From contig NZ_RBKU01000001.1 in assembly GCF_003633615.1 (NCBI RefSeq), forward strand, positions 6,596,734 through 6,660,733: 64,000 bases of DNA. Reading direction: 5' to 3'. Below the pieces are notes generated by a model. That model saw only the letters and a list, made by a program, of their open reading frames with translations. It ran no database searches and had not been told where the DNA came from. Below, one piece after another: positions 1 to 8,662 of the stretch. This DNA is from Mucilaginibacter gracilis. Its GTDB lineage: Bacteria; Bacteroidota; Bacteroidia; Sphingobacteriales; Sphingobacteriaceae. A program made the translations under genes and the position numbers. The first letter of the stretch is position 1, and every line of letters begins with the position of its first letter.

Positions 1-186
1 GCATTACGTATCCTGCAAAACCGCTATCAGCAAGGGCTGGTTAATACCACAGATGTATTAGCAGCAGGAACCCAGTTATCGCAATTAAAGTTCGCACTTG
101 TGCAGGCGCAGTTCAGCACCAACCTAACCCGTGCCTATATCCAATTATTAACCGCAACTACCACCAAATTAAACGATCAGAAATGA
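1..186 (+). CDS. TolC-like outer membrane efflux protein, C-terminal end
   Basis: This is the last 61 codons of a gene that begins before the window, read in frame 1 to TGA at 184-186. The peptide contains NRYQQGLVNTTDVL followed by a Q/L/A-rich helix and a short polar tail, the usual end of outer membrane efflux (OEP/TolC) proteins. The stop overlaps the start of the adaptor gene as ATGA, so the two are translationally coupled. The expected role is the outer-membrane channel of the tripartite pump formed with the adaptor and RND genes downstream. The family call rests on a short piece plus the operon context. Confidence 0.75.
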   Translation, partial: ALRILQNRYQQGLVNTTDVLAAGTQLSQLKFALVQAQFSTNLTRAYIQLLTATTTKLNDQK

Positions 187-1286
187 GATTAGCTATTCTA
201 TCTAACAGGGCTTTACCAATATTTATCGTTATCGGTTTATTGATCATCAGTTCCTGTTCATCCAATAAAAAAGAAATGCAAACCGGTGCCGATACCGCCA
301 TATGGGTTACGGTAAGCCAGCCAGCCGCTGTTTCCAAACAAGGGTTAGCAGTAAGCGGACGGGTAGAAGCCAATCAAACTGCCAACATCAGCACCAGGGT
401 AATGGACTATATCACAAAAGTTAATGTTAATGTTGGCGACCGGGTTAGTAAAGGGCAGTTACTGGCAACTATTAGTAATGATGATATGCTGGCAAAACGC
501 GCCCAAGCCGAAGCAATGATAGCACAGGCGGATGCCGCTTTTAAAAACGCGCAAAAGGACTATGACCGTTTTACCGCATTATATAAACAGCAGAGTGCCT
601 CGGCCAAAGAACTGGATAATGTTACGCTGCAATACCAGGCTGCCAAATCAGGCCTTGAGGCCGCCAAACAACAGCGCAATGAGGTAAACGCTATGCTCGG
701 CTATACTAACCTTACGGCTCCTTTTGCCGGAACAATTACCCAGAAGATGATGGATGCCGGCAGTATGGCTAACCCCGGTATGCCACTATTAACCATTGAA
801 CAAAGCGGAAGCTACCAGGTAAGCGCATTAGTGCCCGAAAGCGAGATCAGTTTAATAAACGAAGGTTTGCCCGTAACCATAACTATTGATGCGATACATA
901 AAACCATCAATGGTAAAATAGTCCAGATCGATCCATCTTCAGCACAAAGCGGCGGGCAATACCAGATCAAAATACACATCCCCGACAATGAAAAGCAGGG
1001 CCTGTTTGCTGGCATGTATGCAAATGTTGCCATTACGGTAACGCAAGCAATAAAAACTAAATCCGCTGATCAGGTTATGGTTCCGGTATCAGCAATTGAA
1101 TATAAAGATGAGTTAACCGGTTTGTATACTATAGGCAGTAACCACACAGCTTTGCTGCGCTGGGTAAGGCTGGGTAAAACCCAGGGCAGTCAGGTAGAAG
1201 TGTTAAGCGGTTTGGCTGCGAACGAACAATTTATTGTGACTGCCGAAGGTAGGTTGTACAACGGTGTGCCGGTTAAATTAAAATAA
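183..1286 (+). CDS. Efflux RND transporter periplasmic adaptor (HlyD/AcrA family) lipoprotein
   Basis: A 367-residue membrane-fusion protein. Residues 1-25 form a lipoprotein signal with the lipobox ISSC, so it should be anchored to a membrane facing the periplasm. A lipoyl/barrel-sandwich segment follows (about 55-90, VSGRVEANQTANISTRV), then an alpha-helical hairpin (about 95-165), the second lipoyl half (LTAPFAGTITQKMMDAGSM) and beta-barrel and membrane-proximal domains. This order is standard for RND adaptors, as is the length. It overlaps the TolC-like gene by 4 nt and lies 4 nt before the RND gene, giving an OEP-adaptor-pump operon. The substrate cannot be read from the sequence. Confidence 0.92.
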   Translation: MRLAILSNRALPIFIVIGLLIISSCSSNKKEMQTGADTAIWVTVSQPAAVSKQGLAVSGRVEANQTANISTRVMDYITKVNVNVGDRVSKGQLLATISNDDMLAKRAQAEAMIAQADAAFKNAQKDYDRFTALYKQQSASAKELDNVTLQYQAAKSGLEAAKQQRNEVNAMLGYTNLTAPFAGTITQKMMDAGSMANPGMPLLTIEQSGSYQVSALVPESEISLINEGLPVTITIDAIHKTINGKIVQIDPSSAQSGGQYQIKIHIPDNEKQGLFAGMYANVAITVTQAIKTKSADQVMVPVSAIEYKDELTGLYTIGSNHTALLRWVRLGKTQGSQVEVLSGLAANEQFIVTAEGRLYNGVPVKLK

Positions 1287-1290
1287 GGAC

Positions 1291-4200
1291 ATGAAAGAAG
1301 GATTTGCAGGAAATATAGCCAAGGCTTTTATACAGTCGAAATTAACGATACTGTTAATGATCGCCTTTTTGCTCATAGGCGGGTACAGTACGTTTTTGAT
1401 TCCCCGGGAGGAAGAACCTCAGATACAGATGCCCATGGCCGACATTTTTATCGGTTATCCGGGTGCTTCACCTAAAGATGTGGAGACCAAGGTTTCGGCA
1501 CCAATCGAGAAAATGATCTCTAATATCAAAGGTGTTGAATACGTATACTCCACCTCTATGCAGGGGCAGGCGATGGTAATTGTACAGTTTAACGTGGGTG
1601 AAGATGTGGAGCGTTCGCTTGTAAAGCTGTATAGCGAGCTAATGAAAAACATGGATAAAATGCCTCAGGGTGTTACATTACCATTAATCAAAACCAGGGC
1701 CATTGATGATGTGCCTGTATTGGGCTTAACCCTTTGGAGCGATAAATACAACGATTACCAACTGAAACAAATGGGCCAGGAACTGGCTAACGAAATTAAA
1801 AAGATCAACGATGTATCGGATGTTAACATAATTGGCGGCCGTAACCGGGAGGTAAAAGTATTGCTTGATAAAAATAAAATGGCCGAAAGCCATGTGGATT
1901 TTTTATCACTCAGCAAACAGATTTAGGGCAGTAATATGCAATTGGCAGGCGGTACGCTGCTTCAAAAAGACACCGCATTTTCCGTGGAAACGGGAAACTT
2001 TCTTACATCTTCGGATGATGTAGGTAATCTGGTGGTAGGCATCAATCAGCAGCAGCCGGTATACCTTAAACAAATTGCGAAAGTAGTGGAGGGCGCAGAA
2101 ATGCCCAACCAATACGTGCTATTTGGTTATGGAAAAGCAAATGCGGTTAACGCTCGTAATTTCAAATCCAACTATCCGGCCATTACACTTTCTGTGGCTA
2201 AGAAGAAAGGCGCGGACGCGATGAAATTGTCTGAGCAGATTTTGGGTAAAGTGGAACATCTTAAAGGAAGCCTTTTGCCTAACGACGTTCACTTAACCGT
2301 TACCCGCAATTACGGCGAAAGCGCTTCGGACAAGGTTGGTGAGCTGCTGCTTCACCTGTTTATCGCCATCGTGGTGGTAACAGTATTTGTGATGTTAGCC
2401 ATGGGCTGGCGTGGCGGGCTGGTGGTGTTTTTATCTGTGCCGGTCACCTTCGCCCTTACACTGTTTGCTTATTACTTTATGCATTACACGCTTAACCGTA
2501 TCACACTTTTCGCGCTAGTGTTTATTACTGGTATCGTTGTGGATGATTCCATCATTATTGCCGAGAATATGCACCGGCATTTTAAGATGAAAAAACTACC
2601 GCCCTTACAAGCCGCTATCTATGCCATCAATGAAGTGGGCAATCCAACTATACTGGCCACGTTTACGGTAATTGCGGCGGTATTGCCAATGGCCTTTGTA
2701 TCCGGCATGATGGGGCCTTATATGAGCCCGATGCCAATTGGTGCCTCCATCGCCATGATTTTATCGCTGGTAGTTGCGCTAACGCTAACGCCGTACCTGG
2801 GCTATATCTTCCTGCGTGAAAAAGAAAACCATTGTACCGCTCACGAAGAAACTCAACCAAAATTGCTGGAAGCAACCCGCATTTATAAAATATACCACTC
2901 ATCTATCCAGCCTTTACTGGAAACCCGCTGGAAACGCTGGACGTTTATTCTCAGCATTGTAGCGATACTATTCGCTTCTTTATCCATGTTTTATACCAAA
3001 GCAGTGGCTGTAAAAATGCTGCCTTTTGACAACAAAAATGAGTTCCAGGTGGTGATCGATATGCCCGAAGGAACCACGCTTGAAAAAACACAAGCGGTAG
3101 CAAAAGACATTGGCTCGTATGTGTCCGGGCAATCACTTGTCAGGAATTACGAAACCTATATCGGTACATCAGCGCCTATTAGTTTTAACGGTTTGGTTAG
3201 ACATTACGACTTGAGAAGGGGCAACAATATGGCGGATATACAGGTTAACCTGGTAGATAAAAAAGACCGGAGCATGGAAAGCCATGGTATAGCCAAAGAA
3301 ATGCGCGGCCCAATACAAGCAATTGCGGCAAAATATAATGCCAATGTTAAGGTTGTGGAAGTGCCGCCCGGGCCTCCGGTTTTATCAACCTTAGTGGCCG
3401 AAATTTATGGCCCTAACTACAACGAGCAGATTAAAGTTGCCCGCCAGGTAAAAGAGCTGATGAACAAAACTTCTAATGTGGTGGACGTGGATTGGATGGT
3501 GGAAGATGACCAGCCCGAATACCATATTGAAGTGAACAAGGAAAAAGCGATGCGTTATGGTATCGCTACCGCGCAAATAGCAGCCACAGTTAACTCAGCG
3601 TTATCAGGTATGCTGGTGGGTAATATTGCGCAGCCTGCCGCTTATAATCAAACGGCGATAAAGTTGCAACTGAGCGACGCTGATAAAAGCAGTATAGATG
3701 ATGTACTGAATCTCAAAGTGATTGGGATGCAAGGGAATGCAGTGCCAGTAAAAGACCTGGTTACCGTAACCCGGCAAATTAAGCCGAAAAGCATCTACCG
3801 TAAAAATCAGAAAGAAGTAGTGTATGTGCTGGGCGACATGGCTGGTAACCTGGAAAGCCCTTCGTATGCGATCGCTGATGTTTCGGATCATTTAAGCACA
3901 ATTAAGGTTCCTAAAGGATTCTCACTAAAAGAGGAATATACCCACCAGCCAGAACTGGAAGACAATTACAGCTTGAAATGGGATGGAGAATGGCAAATTA
4001 CTTTTGAGGTATTCCGCGACCTGGGCATCGCCTTCGCCGTCGTAATCATCATGATCTACATCCTCATTGTGGGTTGGTTCCAAAATTTTACGGTGCCACT
4101 GGTAATGCTTGCCGCCATACCGTTATCATTGATTGGGATTGTATTGGGCCACTGGATGCTGCACGCCTATTTTACAGCCACCTCCATGATCGGGTTTATC

Positions 4201-4494
4201 GCACTTGCCGGGGTAATGGTGCGTAATTCTATCTTACTGATCGACTTTATCAATATCAGGCTAGACGAAGGTATCCCATTGAAGCAAGCCATCATTGAAG
4301 CCGGAGCGGTGCGTACAACGCCTATTTTATTAACCGCCGGTGCCGTAGCTTTAGGTGCAGTTATCATTTTATTTGATCCGATATTCCAGGGGTTGGCAAT
4401 ATCGCTCATGGGCGGCACCATTACCTCCACCTTTCTCACGCTAATTGTGGTGCCTTTGCTGTACTTTAAAATGATGCGTAAAACTAAAATTTAG
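1291..4494 (+). pseudogene. RND family efflux pump, interrupted by an in-frame amber codon
   Basis: The reading frame would encode about 1067 residues, the normal size of AcrB/HAE-type inner-membrane pumps, but TAG at 1924-1926 splits it into 211 and 852 codons in the same phase. The second part could restart at ATG 1936, only 12 nt after the stop. TM1 (ILLMIAFLLIGGY), the porter motifs, and the paired aspartates of the proton-relay helix (GIVVDDSIIIAEN) are intact, as is the C-terminal helical bundle. No other damage is visible, so a recent CAG-to-TAG change is the simplest reading. Alternatives are a base-call error or two polypeptides that assemble. With the stop real, the pump is probably inactive. 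Confidence 0.85.
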
Positions 4495-4709
4495 TTACCT
4501 GTAAAATTATCTAACCTTATAAAACTAAAATTAAGACTGTTTGCCGGAAGACTAAAAATATTATGTTTTAAACACCGTATATTTTGATAAACTGCCTGAT
4601 ATGATCAGTTAAAGCGAGTAAAGCTGCAATCCTGAAGCAGTATCAGAAAAAAAAATCCCGAAAAAATGATTTGTTAACCCAGGTGCATGAATGCCGGTTG
4701 CTACAAGGA

Positions 4710-4717
4710 TAGTTTTG
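4710..4717 (+). promoter_or_regulatory. Candidate Bacteroidota -7 element (TAGTTTTG)
   Basis: The octamer matches the TAnnTTTG consensus used by the primary sigma factor of Bacteroidota and lies 25 nt before the ATG at 4743. No clear -33 TTTG was found at the expected spacing, so this is only a candidate start for the DUF4267-like gene. Confidence 0.35.
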
Positions 4718-4742
4718 TATCAACATTTAAAAACAAAATATC

Positions 4743-5141
4743 ATGACAACAAAAATCTCTTATGCAATCGCATTTTTACTGGGCTTAGGAATGATTTTCC
4801 TTGGAGCCCGCTTTTTTTTCTCTCCCGAAGTAGCAACAGCCGCGTTCGGTATTCGTTTTAACGCCAGCGGGGATTATTCTTTTCATCACATCAAGGGTAT
4901 CAGGGATATATTTTCCGGGATATTACTTTGTGCCTTGGTGCTGATGAAGGAACGCCGCTCCCTTGGCGTGATGCTTGTAGTGGCAACTATTATCCCGGTT
5001 TCCGACATGGTTACTGTACTCGAAAAAAGTTATACCAGTGTGCAGCAGGCTCTACCGCATATTGTAGCTACCATCATTTGTTCGGTGGTTGGCATACTGT
5101 TATTGACAGCTAAACCTCAACTAACAGAACCTTCAAAATAA
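4743..5141 (+). CDS. DUF4267-like small integral membrane protein
   Basis: A 132-residue protein with four predicted hydrophobic segments (about 5-25, 50-68, 73-92 and 100-122). The conserved stretch FNASGDYSFHHIKGIRDI in the loop after TM1 is typical of DUF4267 membrane proteins. No biochemical role is established for the family. The next gene starts 12 nt after the stop, so the two are probably co-transcribed. Confidence 0.7.
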   Translation: MTTKISYAIAFLLGLGMIFLGARFFFSPEVATAAFGIRFNASGDYSFHHIKGIRDIFSGILLCALVLMKERRSLGVMLVVATIIPVSDMVTVLEKSYTSVQQALPHIVATIICSVVGILLLTAKPQLTEPSK

Positions 5142-5153
5142 AAAACCGACGCC

Positions 5154-5456
5154 ATGGAACAATTAATTTATACCCTTGCTAACAGAGAAATAGCAGAACA
5201 CTATTTTAAGGAACATTGGTCAAAGCACAGGTTAAACCTTCCTAAATTTGGCTTCGAGGTTAAAGGCGTTTGGATAGGCAATACACCCGGTATAGCCAAG
5301 CAGGTGGTTGCCCTTGTTTCTTTTCCGGACAATGCTGACGTGAACGGAATGACCGAACGTTATATGAAAAGCCCCGAATATGCCAGTGATACAGCAGGTT
5401 TCGATAGAAACAAAATCATTAATGTAGAAACTTTAATATTGAGGTCTGCAAGCTAA
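5154..5456 (+). CDS. Small dimeric alpha/beta-barrel-like protein, function unknown
   Basis: A 100-residue soluble protein without a signal peptide. The alternation of a short helix (EIAEHYFKEHWSKH), a strand (VWIGNTPGIAKQVVALVSF) and a final strand (IINVETLILRS) resembles ferredoxin-like NIPSNAP or antibiotic-monooxygenase-type folds, but no diagnostic catalytic residue is visible. It follows the DUF4267 gene by 12 nt and is followed by a strong hairpin terminator, so it closes a two-gene operon. The family assignment is tentative. Confidence 0.6.
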   Translation: MEQLIYTLANREIAEHYFKEHWSKHRLNLPKFGFEVKGVWIGNTPGIAKQVVALVSFPDNADVNGMTERYMKSPEYASDTAGFDRNKIINVETLILRSAS

Positions 5457-5497
5457 CCCAGATTTTACTGCTTGCCCTCACCCTCCTTTTAGGATTT

Positions 5498-5527
5498 AAT
5501 ACACAACGTATTCGCATGTTGTGTATT
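5498..5527 (+). terminator. Rho-independent terminator
   Basis: A perfect 10-bp stem (AATACACAAC paired with GTTGTGTATT) with a 10-nt loop, followed directly by TTTTGGTTTT, lies 41 nt after the preceding stop. It separates the two-gene operon from the regulator at 5557. Its symmetry could also serve as an operator for that regulator. Confidence 0.7.
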
Positions 5528-5556
5528 TTTGGTTTTGATCCAATTCAAATTTTGAT

Positions 5557-6135
5557 ATGATAACCAGCTTATTGACCAGCATACAAAAAGTGATTGCGCT
5601 AAGCCCTGTAGAAATTGATACCGTGAAAGCTTTGTTTAAGGAAAAGATTTATAAAAAGGGCGACTATTTCCTGGAAGAAGGACGGATTTGTAAGCAAGTA
5701 GGATTTGTGGCAAAGGGATTGATGCGGTTCTACATTAATAAGGATGGGGAGGAAAAAATATACGACTTTTCACAGGAGAAAGAATTTGTATGCAACTACG
5801 AAAGTTTTCTTCCGCAGGTTCCATCTTCAAAAAACATTCAGGCTTTAGAAGACAGTATCGTTTTTGTTATTTCGCATGCTGACCTGCAACTATTTTATGC
5901 AAACGTTCGCGGCGGAGAACGTTTTGGCAGGGTTGCCATTGAAGCGGTGTTTGTAAAATTACTTCAGGATATCAGCTCATTATATGCCGAAACACCTGAA
6001 CTACGTTACGAGCGGTTTTTAAAAAACCATGCAGATTTGCAACAAAGAATATCCCAGTACCATATTGCCTCATTTGTTGGGGTAAAACCGCAATCACTCA
6101 GCCGTATCCGCAAAAGAATTTTTACCCAGTTCTGA
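5557..6135 (+). CDS. Crp/Fnr family transcriptional regulator
   Basis: A 192-residue protein with an N-terminal cyclic-nucleotide-binding-like beta-roll (KKGDYFLEEGRICKQVGFVAKG), a dimer helix, and a C-terminal helix-turn-helix (ISQYHIASFVGVKPQSLSRI). The recognition helix PQSLSRIRK lacks the glutamate of classical FNR (ETxSR), so its DNA target should differ from a TTGAT box. No cysteine cluster for an Fe-S sensor is seen, and the effector is unknown. Proteins of this type in Bacteroidota often control a neighbouring gene, which makes the preceding DUF4267 pair a candidate target. Confidence 0.85.
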   Translation: MITSLLTSIQKVIALSPVEIDTVKALFKEKIYKKGDYFLEEGRICKQVGFVAKGLMRFYINKDGEEKIYDFSQEKEFVCNYESFLPQVPSSKNIQALEDSIVFVISHADLQLFYANVRGGERFGRVAIEAVFVKLLQDISSLYAETPELRYERFLKNHADLQQRISQYHIASFVGVKPQSLSRIRKRIFTQF

Positions 6136-6330
6136 TTGGTTAACCCCGGTCCATCTTTGCGGGCTTTATTTCATGATAATTTTGCTTTATCAATTTAATA
6201 AAAAAAAGATTTTAGTAACCAGACATTTGGAAAATATACCTTCATTAGAATATGTTTAGAAATTTTAAAGGTTATTGAAGGAGTTTGCACACACAAACGG
6301 CCTGCAATCATTTCCTCTAAACTGTATCGC

Positions 6331-8115
6331 TTATTTTCTCAACAAAAAATCTTCCAGCACTAAAATGTCCATACCTGTTTGCATAAAACAGGCAATAGCT
6401 TGCCTGGGGGTATTTACTATCGGCTCGTCCATACGGTTGAAGGAGGTATTAATGAGGCACGGGCAACCTGTTAACTTGTAAAAAGCCTGTAGCAGGTTGT
6501 AAAACCCTGTATTTCCATGTGAATTAACGGTTTGCAAGCGAGAGGTATAATCAATATGGGTTACAGCGGGAATAACTGATCGATGGATTTTTATTTTATC
6601 AAAACCCTTAAGTGTATGTTCTTCTCCGTTGCTTGAAAGCCAAAACCGTTGTTTAACAGTAGTTACAAACAACATATATGGACTCGAACCCGGCCACTCA
6701 AAATATTTTGCGGCGTGCTCTTCTAACACCGCAGGGGCAAAAGGGCGAAAAGATTCCCGGAATTTAATCTTCTGGTTTAAAACGCTTTGCATGGCTGCAT
6801 TTCTCGGATCGGCCAGGATACTACGGGCTCCCAGGGCACGCGGACCAAATTCCATACGCCCCCTAAAGTAACCTACTACTTTTCCATCGGCCAAACAAGC
6901 TGCTACTTTTTCGTTCAGTTTTTCTGTCGATAGCTCTTCAAAGCTGAAACCATTTTCTATCAAAAATTCCCTGATTTCATCGTTAGAAAAAGACGGCCCC
7001 AATAGGGCATTCTGCATTTTATCACCTCTCCCGGTATCCTTTCGGGCATCTGCCGAATATCCATAATAAACCGCGTAGGCGGCTCCCAATGCCCCGCCGG
7101 CATCTCCCGCAGCGGGCTGAATCCAGATTCGTTTAAAACCAGATTGTTTTAATATTTTTCCGTTCACCACGCAGTTTAGTGCCACGCCGCCGGCCATGCA
7201 CAAATCATCAATTTGGTATTCCCGGTGCAAAGCAGATGTTAGCATGAGCATGATCTTTTCGGTAGCGGCCTGGATGGAGCTGGCCATGTCCATATAAAAC
7301 TGGCTGATCTCTGCTCCGGCTTGCCTTGGCGGTTGGCCAAACAGTTGGTTAAACCGGGACGATGTCATGGTAAGGCCAGAGCAATAGTTAAAGTATTGCA
7401 TGCAGAGGCGAAAGGAACCATCATCTTTCAAATCTACCAGATACCTGAAAATCAGGTCGGTATACAGTGGTTCGCCGTAGGGTGCCAGGCCCATTACTTT
7501 ATACTCATCGCAATTTACTTTGAAACCGAGGTAATACGTAAATGCCGAATAAAGCAAACCTATGGAATGCGGAAAATTGATTTCCTTTATCGGTTCAATC
7601 CGGTTACCAATGCCAATTGCTACCGAGGTGGTTGTCCATTCTCCTACGCCATCTGCTGTTAGTACTATGGCTTTGTTAAATGGTGATGGATAAAAGGCCG
7701 AGGCCGCGTGCGACTGGTGGTGCGTGGTAAATAGCAGTTTATTTGTTTTAGGATTCCAGTTACCATCGATGCTTTTAAATTGTTTGATCAGGCTTTTCTT
7801 TAAAAACAGTTTATCCTTTAACCATACAGGCATGGCTTTCACAAAGGAAACGAAACCTACCGGGGCAAAGGTTAGGTAAGTATCTAACAATCTTTCAAAT
7901 TTGAGGAATGGCTTTTCGTAAAAAACAATATAAGCTACCTGGTTAAGTGTGATTTTAGCTTCGCTGAGGCAATACAAAATGGAATTTAGCGGGAAGCTTT
8001 CATCGTTTTTTTTGCGGGTAAAACGTTCTTCCTGTACGGCAGCTACAATATAATCATCTTTTAAAAGGCAGGCTGCGCTGTCATGAAAATATGCCGAGAT
8101 GCCAAGCGTGTACAT
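6331..8115 (-). CDS. NodU/CmcH-type carbamoyltransferase
   Basis: A 594-residue enzyme expected to transfer the carbamoyl group of carbamoyl phosphate, through carbamoyl-adenylate, to a hydroxyl acceptor. The N-terminal Kae1/ASKHA-like domain starts GISAYFHDSAACLL and carries the metal-site histidines (HDSA, and HHQSHAASAFYP near residue 130). The C-terminal YrdC-like region carries GRMEFGPRALGARSIL. Length is normal for the family. It is the last gene of a tight minus-strand operon, 7 nt after the DUF5989 gene, together with SGNH and SxtJ-like partners. The acceptor is not visible in the sequence; a sugar made or handled by the locus is plausible. Confidence 0.9.
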   Translation of the reverse strand: MYTLGISAYFHDSAACLLKDDYIVAAVQEERFTRKKNDESFPLNSILYCLSEAKITLNQVAYIVFYEKPFLKFERLLDTYLTFAPVGFVSFVKAMPVWLKDKLFLKKSLIKQFKSIDGNWNPKTNKLLFTTHHQSHAASAFYPSPFNKAIVLTADGVGEWTTTSVAIGIGNRIEPIKEINFPHSIGLLYSAFTYYLGFKVNCDEYKVMGLAPYGEPLYTDLIFRYLVDLKDDGSFRLCMQYFNYCSGLTMTSSRFNQLFGQPPRQAGAEISQFYMDMASSIQAATEKIMLMLTSALHREYQIDDLCMAGGVALNCVVNGKILKQSGFKRIWIQPAAGDAGGALGAAYAVYYGYSADARKDTGRGDKMQNALLGPSFSNDEIREFLIENGFSFEELSTEKLNEKVAACLADGKVVGYFRGRMEFGPRALGARSILADPRNAAMQSVLNQKIKFRESFRPFAPAVLEEHAAKYFEWPGSSPYMLFVTTVKQRFWLSSNGEEHTLKGFDKIKIHRSVIPAVTHIDYTSRLQTVNSHGNTGFYNLLQAFYKLTGCPCLINTSFNRMDEPIVNTPRQAIACFMQTGMDILVLEDFLLRK

Positions 8116-8122
8116 ACCCGGC

Positions 8123-8272
8123 TTAAAATAAACTGTAGATGAAAGGAGCCAACGCCGATCCCTGGGCTAAAAACAAAAAGAGACTCAGGATAAATAAAAA
8201 AATAAACAAAGGCCAAAGCCAAAGCCTTTTTCCCGACCATAGAAACATCAAAAACTCGCCTATAATTTCCAT
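8123..8272 (-). CDS. DUF5989-type 49-residue membrane protein
   Basis: A 49-codon frame from ATG at 8272 to TAA at 8123-8125 fills the space between the SxtJ-like and carbamoyltransferase genes, leaving 9 and 7 nt on either side. The peptide starts MEIIGEFLMFLWSGKRLWLWP, has one long hydrophobic helix (FIFLFILSLFLFLA) and ends QGSALAPFIYSLF. This matches the DUF5989 pattern: a short amphipathic start with W/R residues, a single transmembrane helix, then a conserved QGSA-APFIY tail. DUF5989 genes usually accompany NodU-type carbamoyltransferases and SxtJ-like proteins. Function is unknown; a membrane scaffold for the cassette is inference. Confidence 0.8.
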   Translation of the reverse strand: MEIIGEFLMFLWSGKRLWLWPLFIFLFILSLFLFLAQGSALAPFIYSLF

Positions 8273-8281
8273 ATCATCTAT

Positions 8282-8662
8282 TTAAAATTGCTGCTCCAGG
8301 GAGCTGTTTGGAGCCGGCTTTGTGGGCCTCCAATAAGAACCATTGGGTTTTAGTTTTAACTCCAGCGCTTGTTTGCCAAGCAACCGCATAATAAGTCCGA
8401 TGGGGCATATCACTAAATAAAACACCACTAACAAAATAATTGTTGTATTAATCAACCCCAAAGCATCACCCAATTTAGTCCAACATACTCTTAATGGCTT
8501 TAATATTGTTGGCACTATCAAAGCAACAAGCACAAGCAACACCCCTACAGCAGCAAGCACCAATGAAAAACGATGGTGCACCAGCTCTCGATATATGGAG
8601 ATAAAGAGGCAAGCTATACCTGTTATTAGTCCAAATTTTCTATTTAGAACTTTTTGTTCCAT
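8282..8662 (-). CDS. SxtJ-like membrane protein
   Basis: A 126-residue protein with three or four hydrophobic segments (about 10-28, 32-52 and 72-96). The motif RVCWTKLGDALGLINT before the last helix is characteristic of the SxtJ family, small membrane proteins found beside carbamoyltransferases and named from the saxitoxin cluster. It starts with a TAATG one-base overlap with the SGNH gene and lies 9 nt before the DUF5989 gene, so it is strictly co-translated. No catalytic role is established for the family. Confidence 0.8.
   Translation of the reverse strand: MEQKVLNRKFGLITGIACLFISIYRELVHHRFSLVLAAVGVLLVLVALIVPTILKPLRVCWTKLGDALGLINTTIILLVVFYLVICPIGLIMRLLGKQALELKLKPNGSYWRPTKPAPNSSLEQQF

Noticed and set aside
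1924..1926. Programmed amber readthrough or pyrrolysine
   Set aside because: No downstream element, and RND pumps do not use such recoding; a point mutation or error is simpler.
5498..5527. Operator for the adjacent Crp/Fnr regulator
   Set aside because: The stem is followed by a T-run after a stop codon, which fits a terminator better; an operator role is not excluded but has no independent support.
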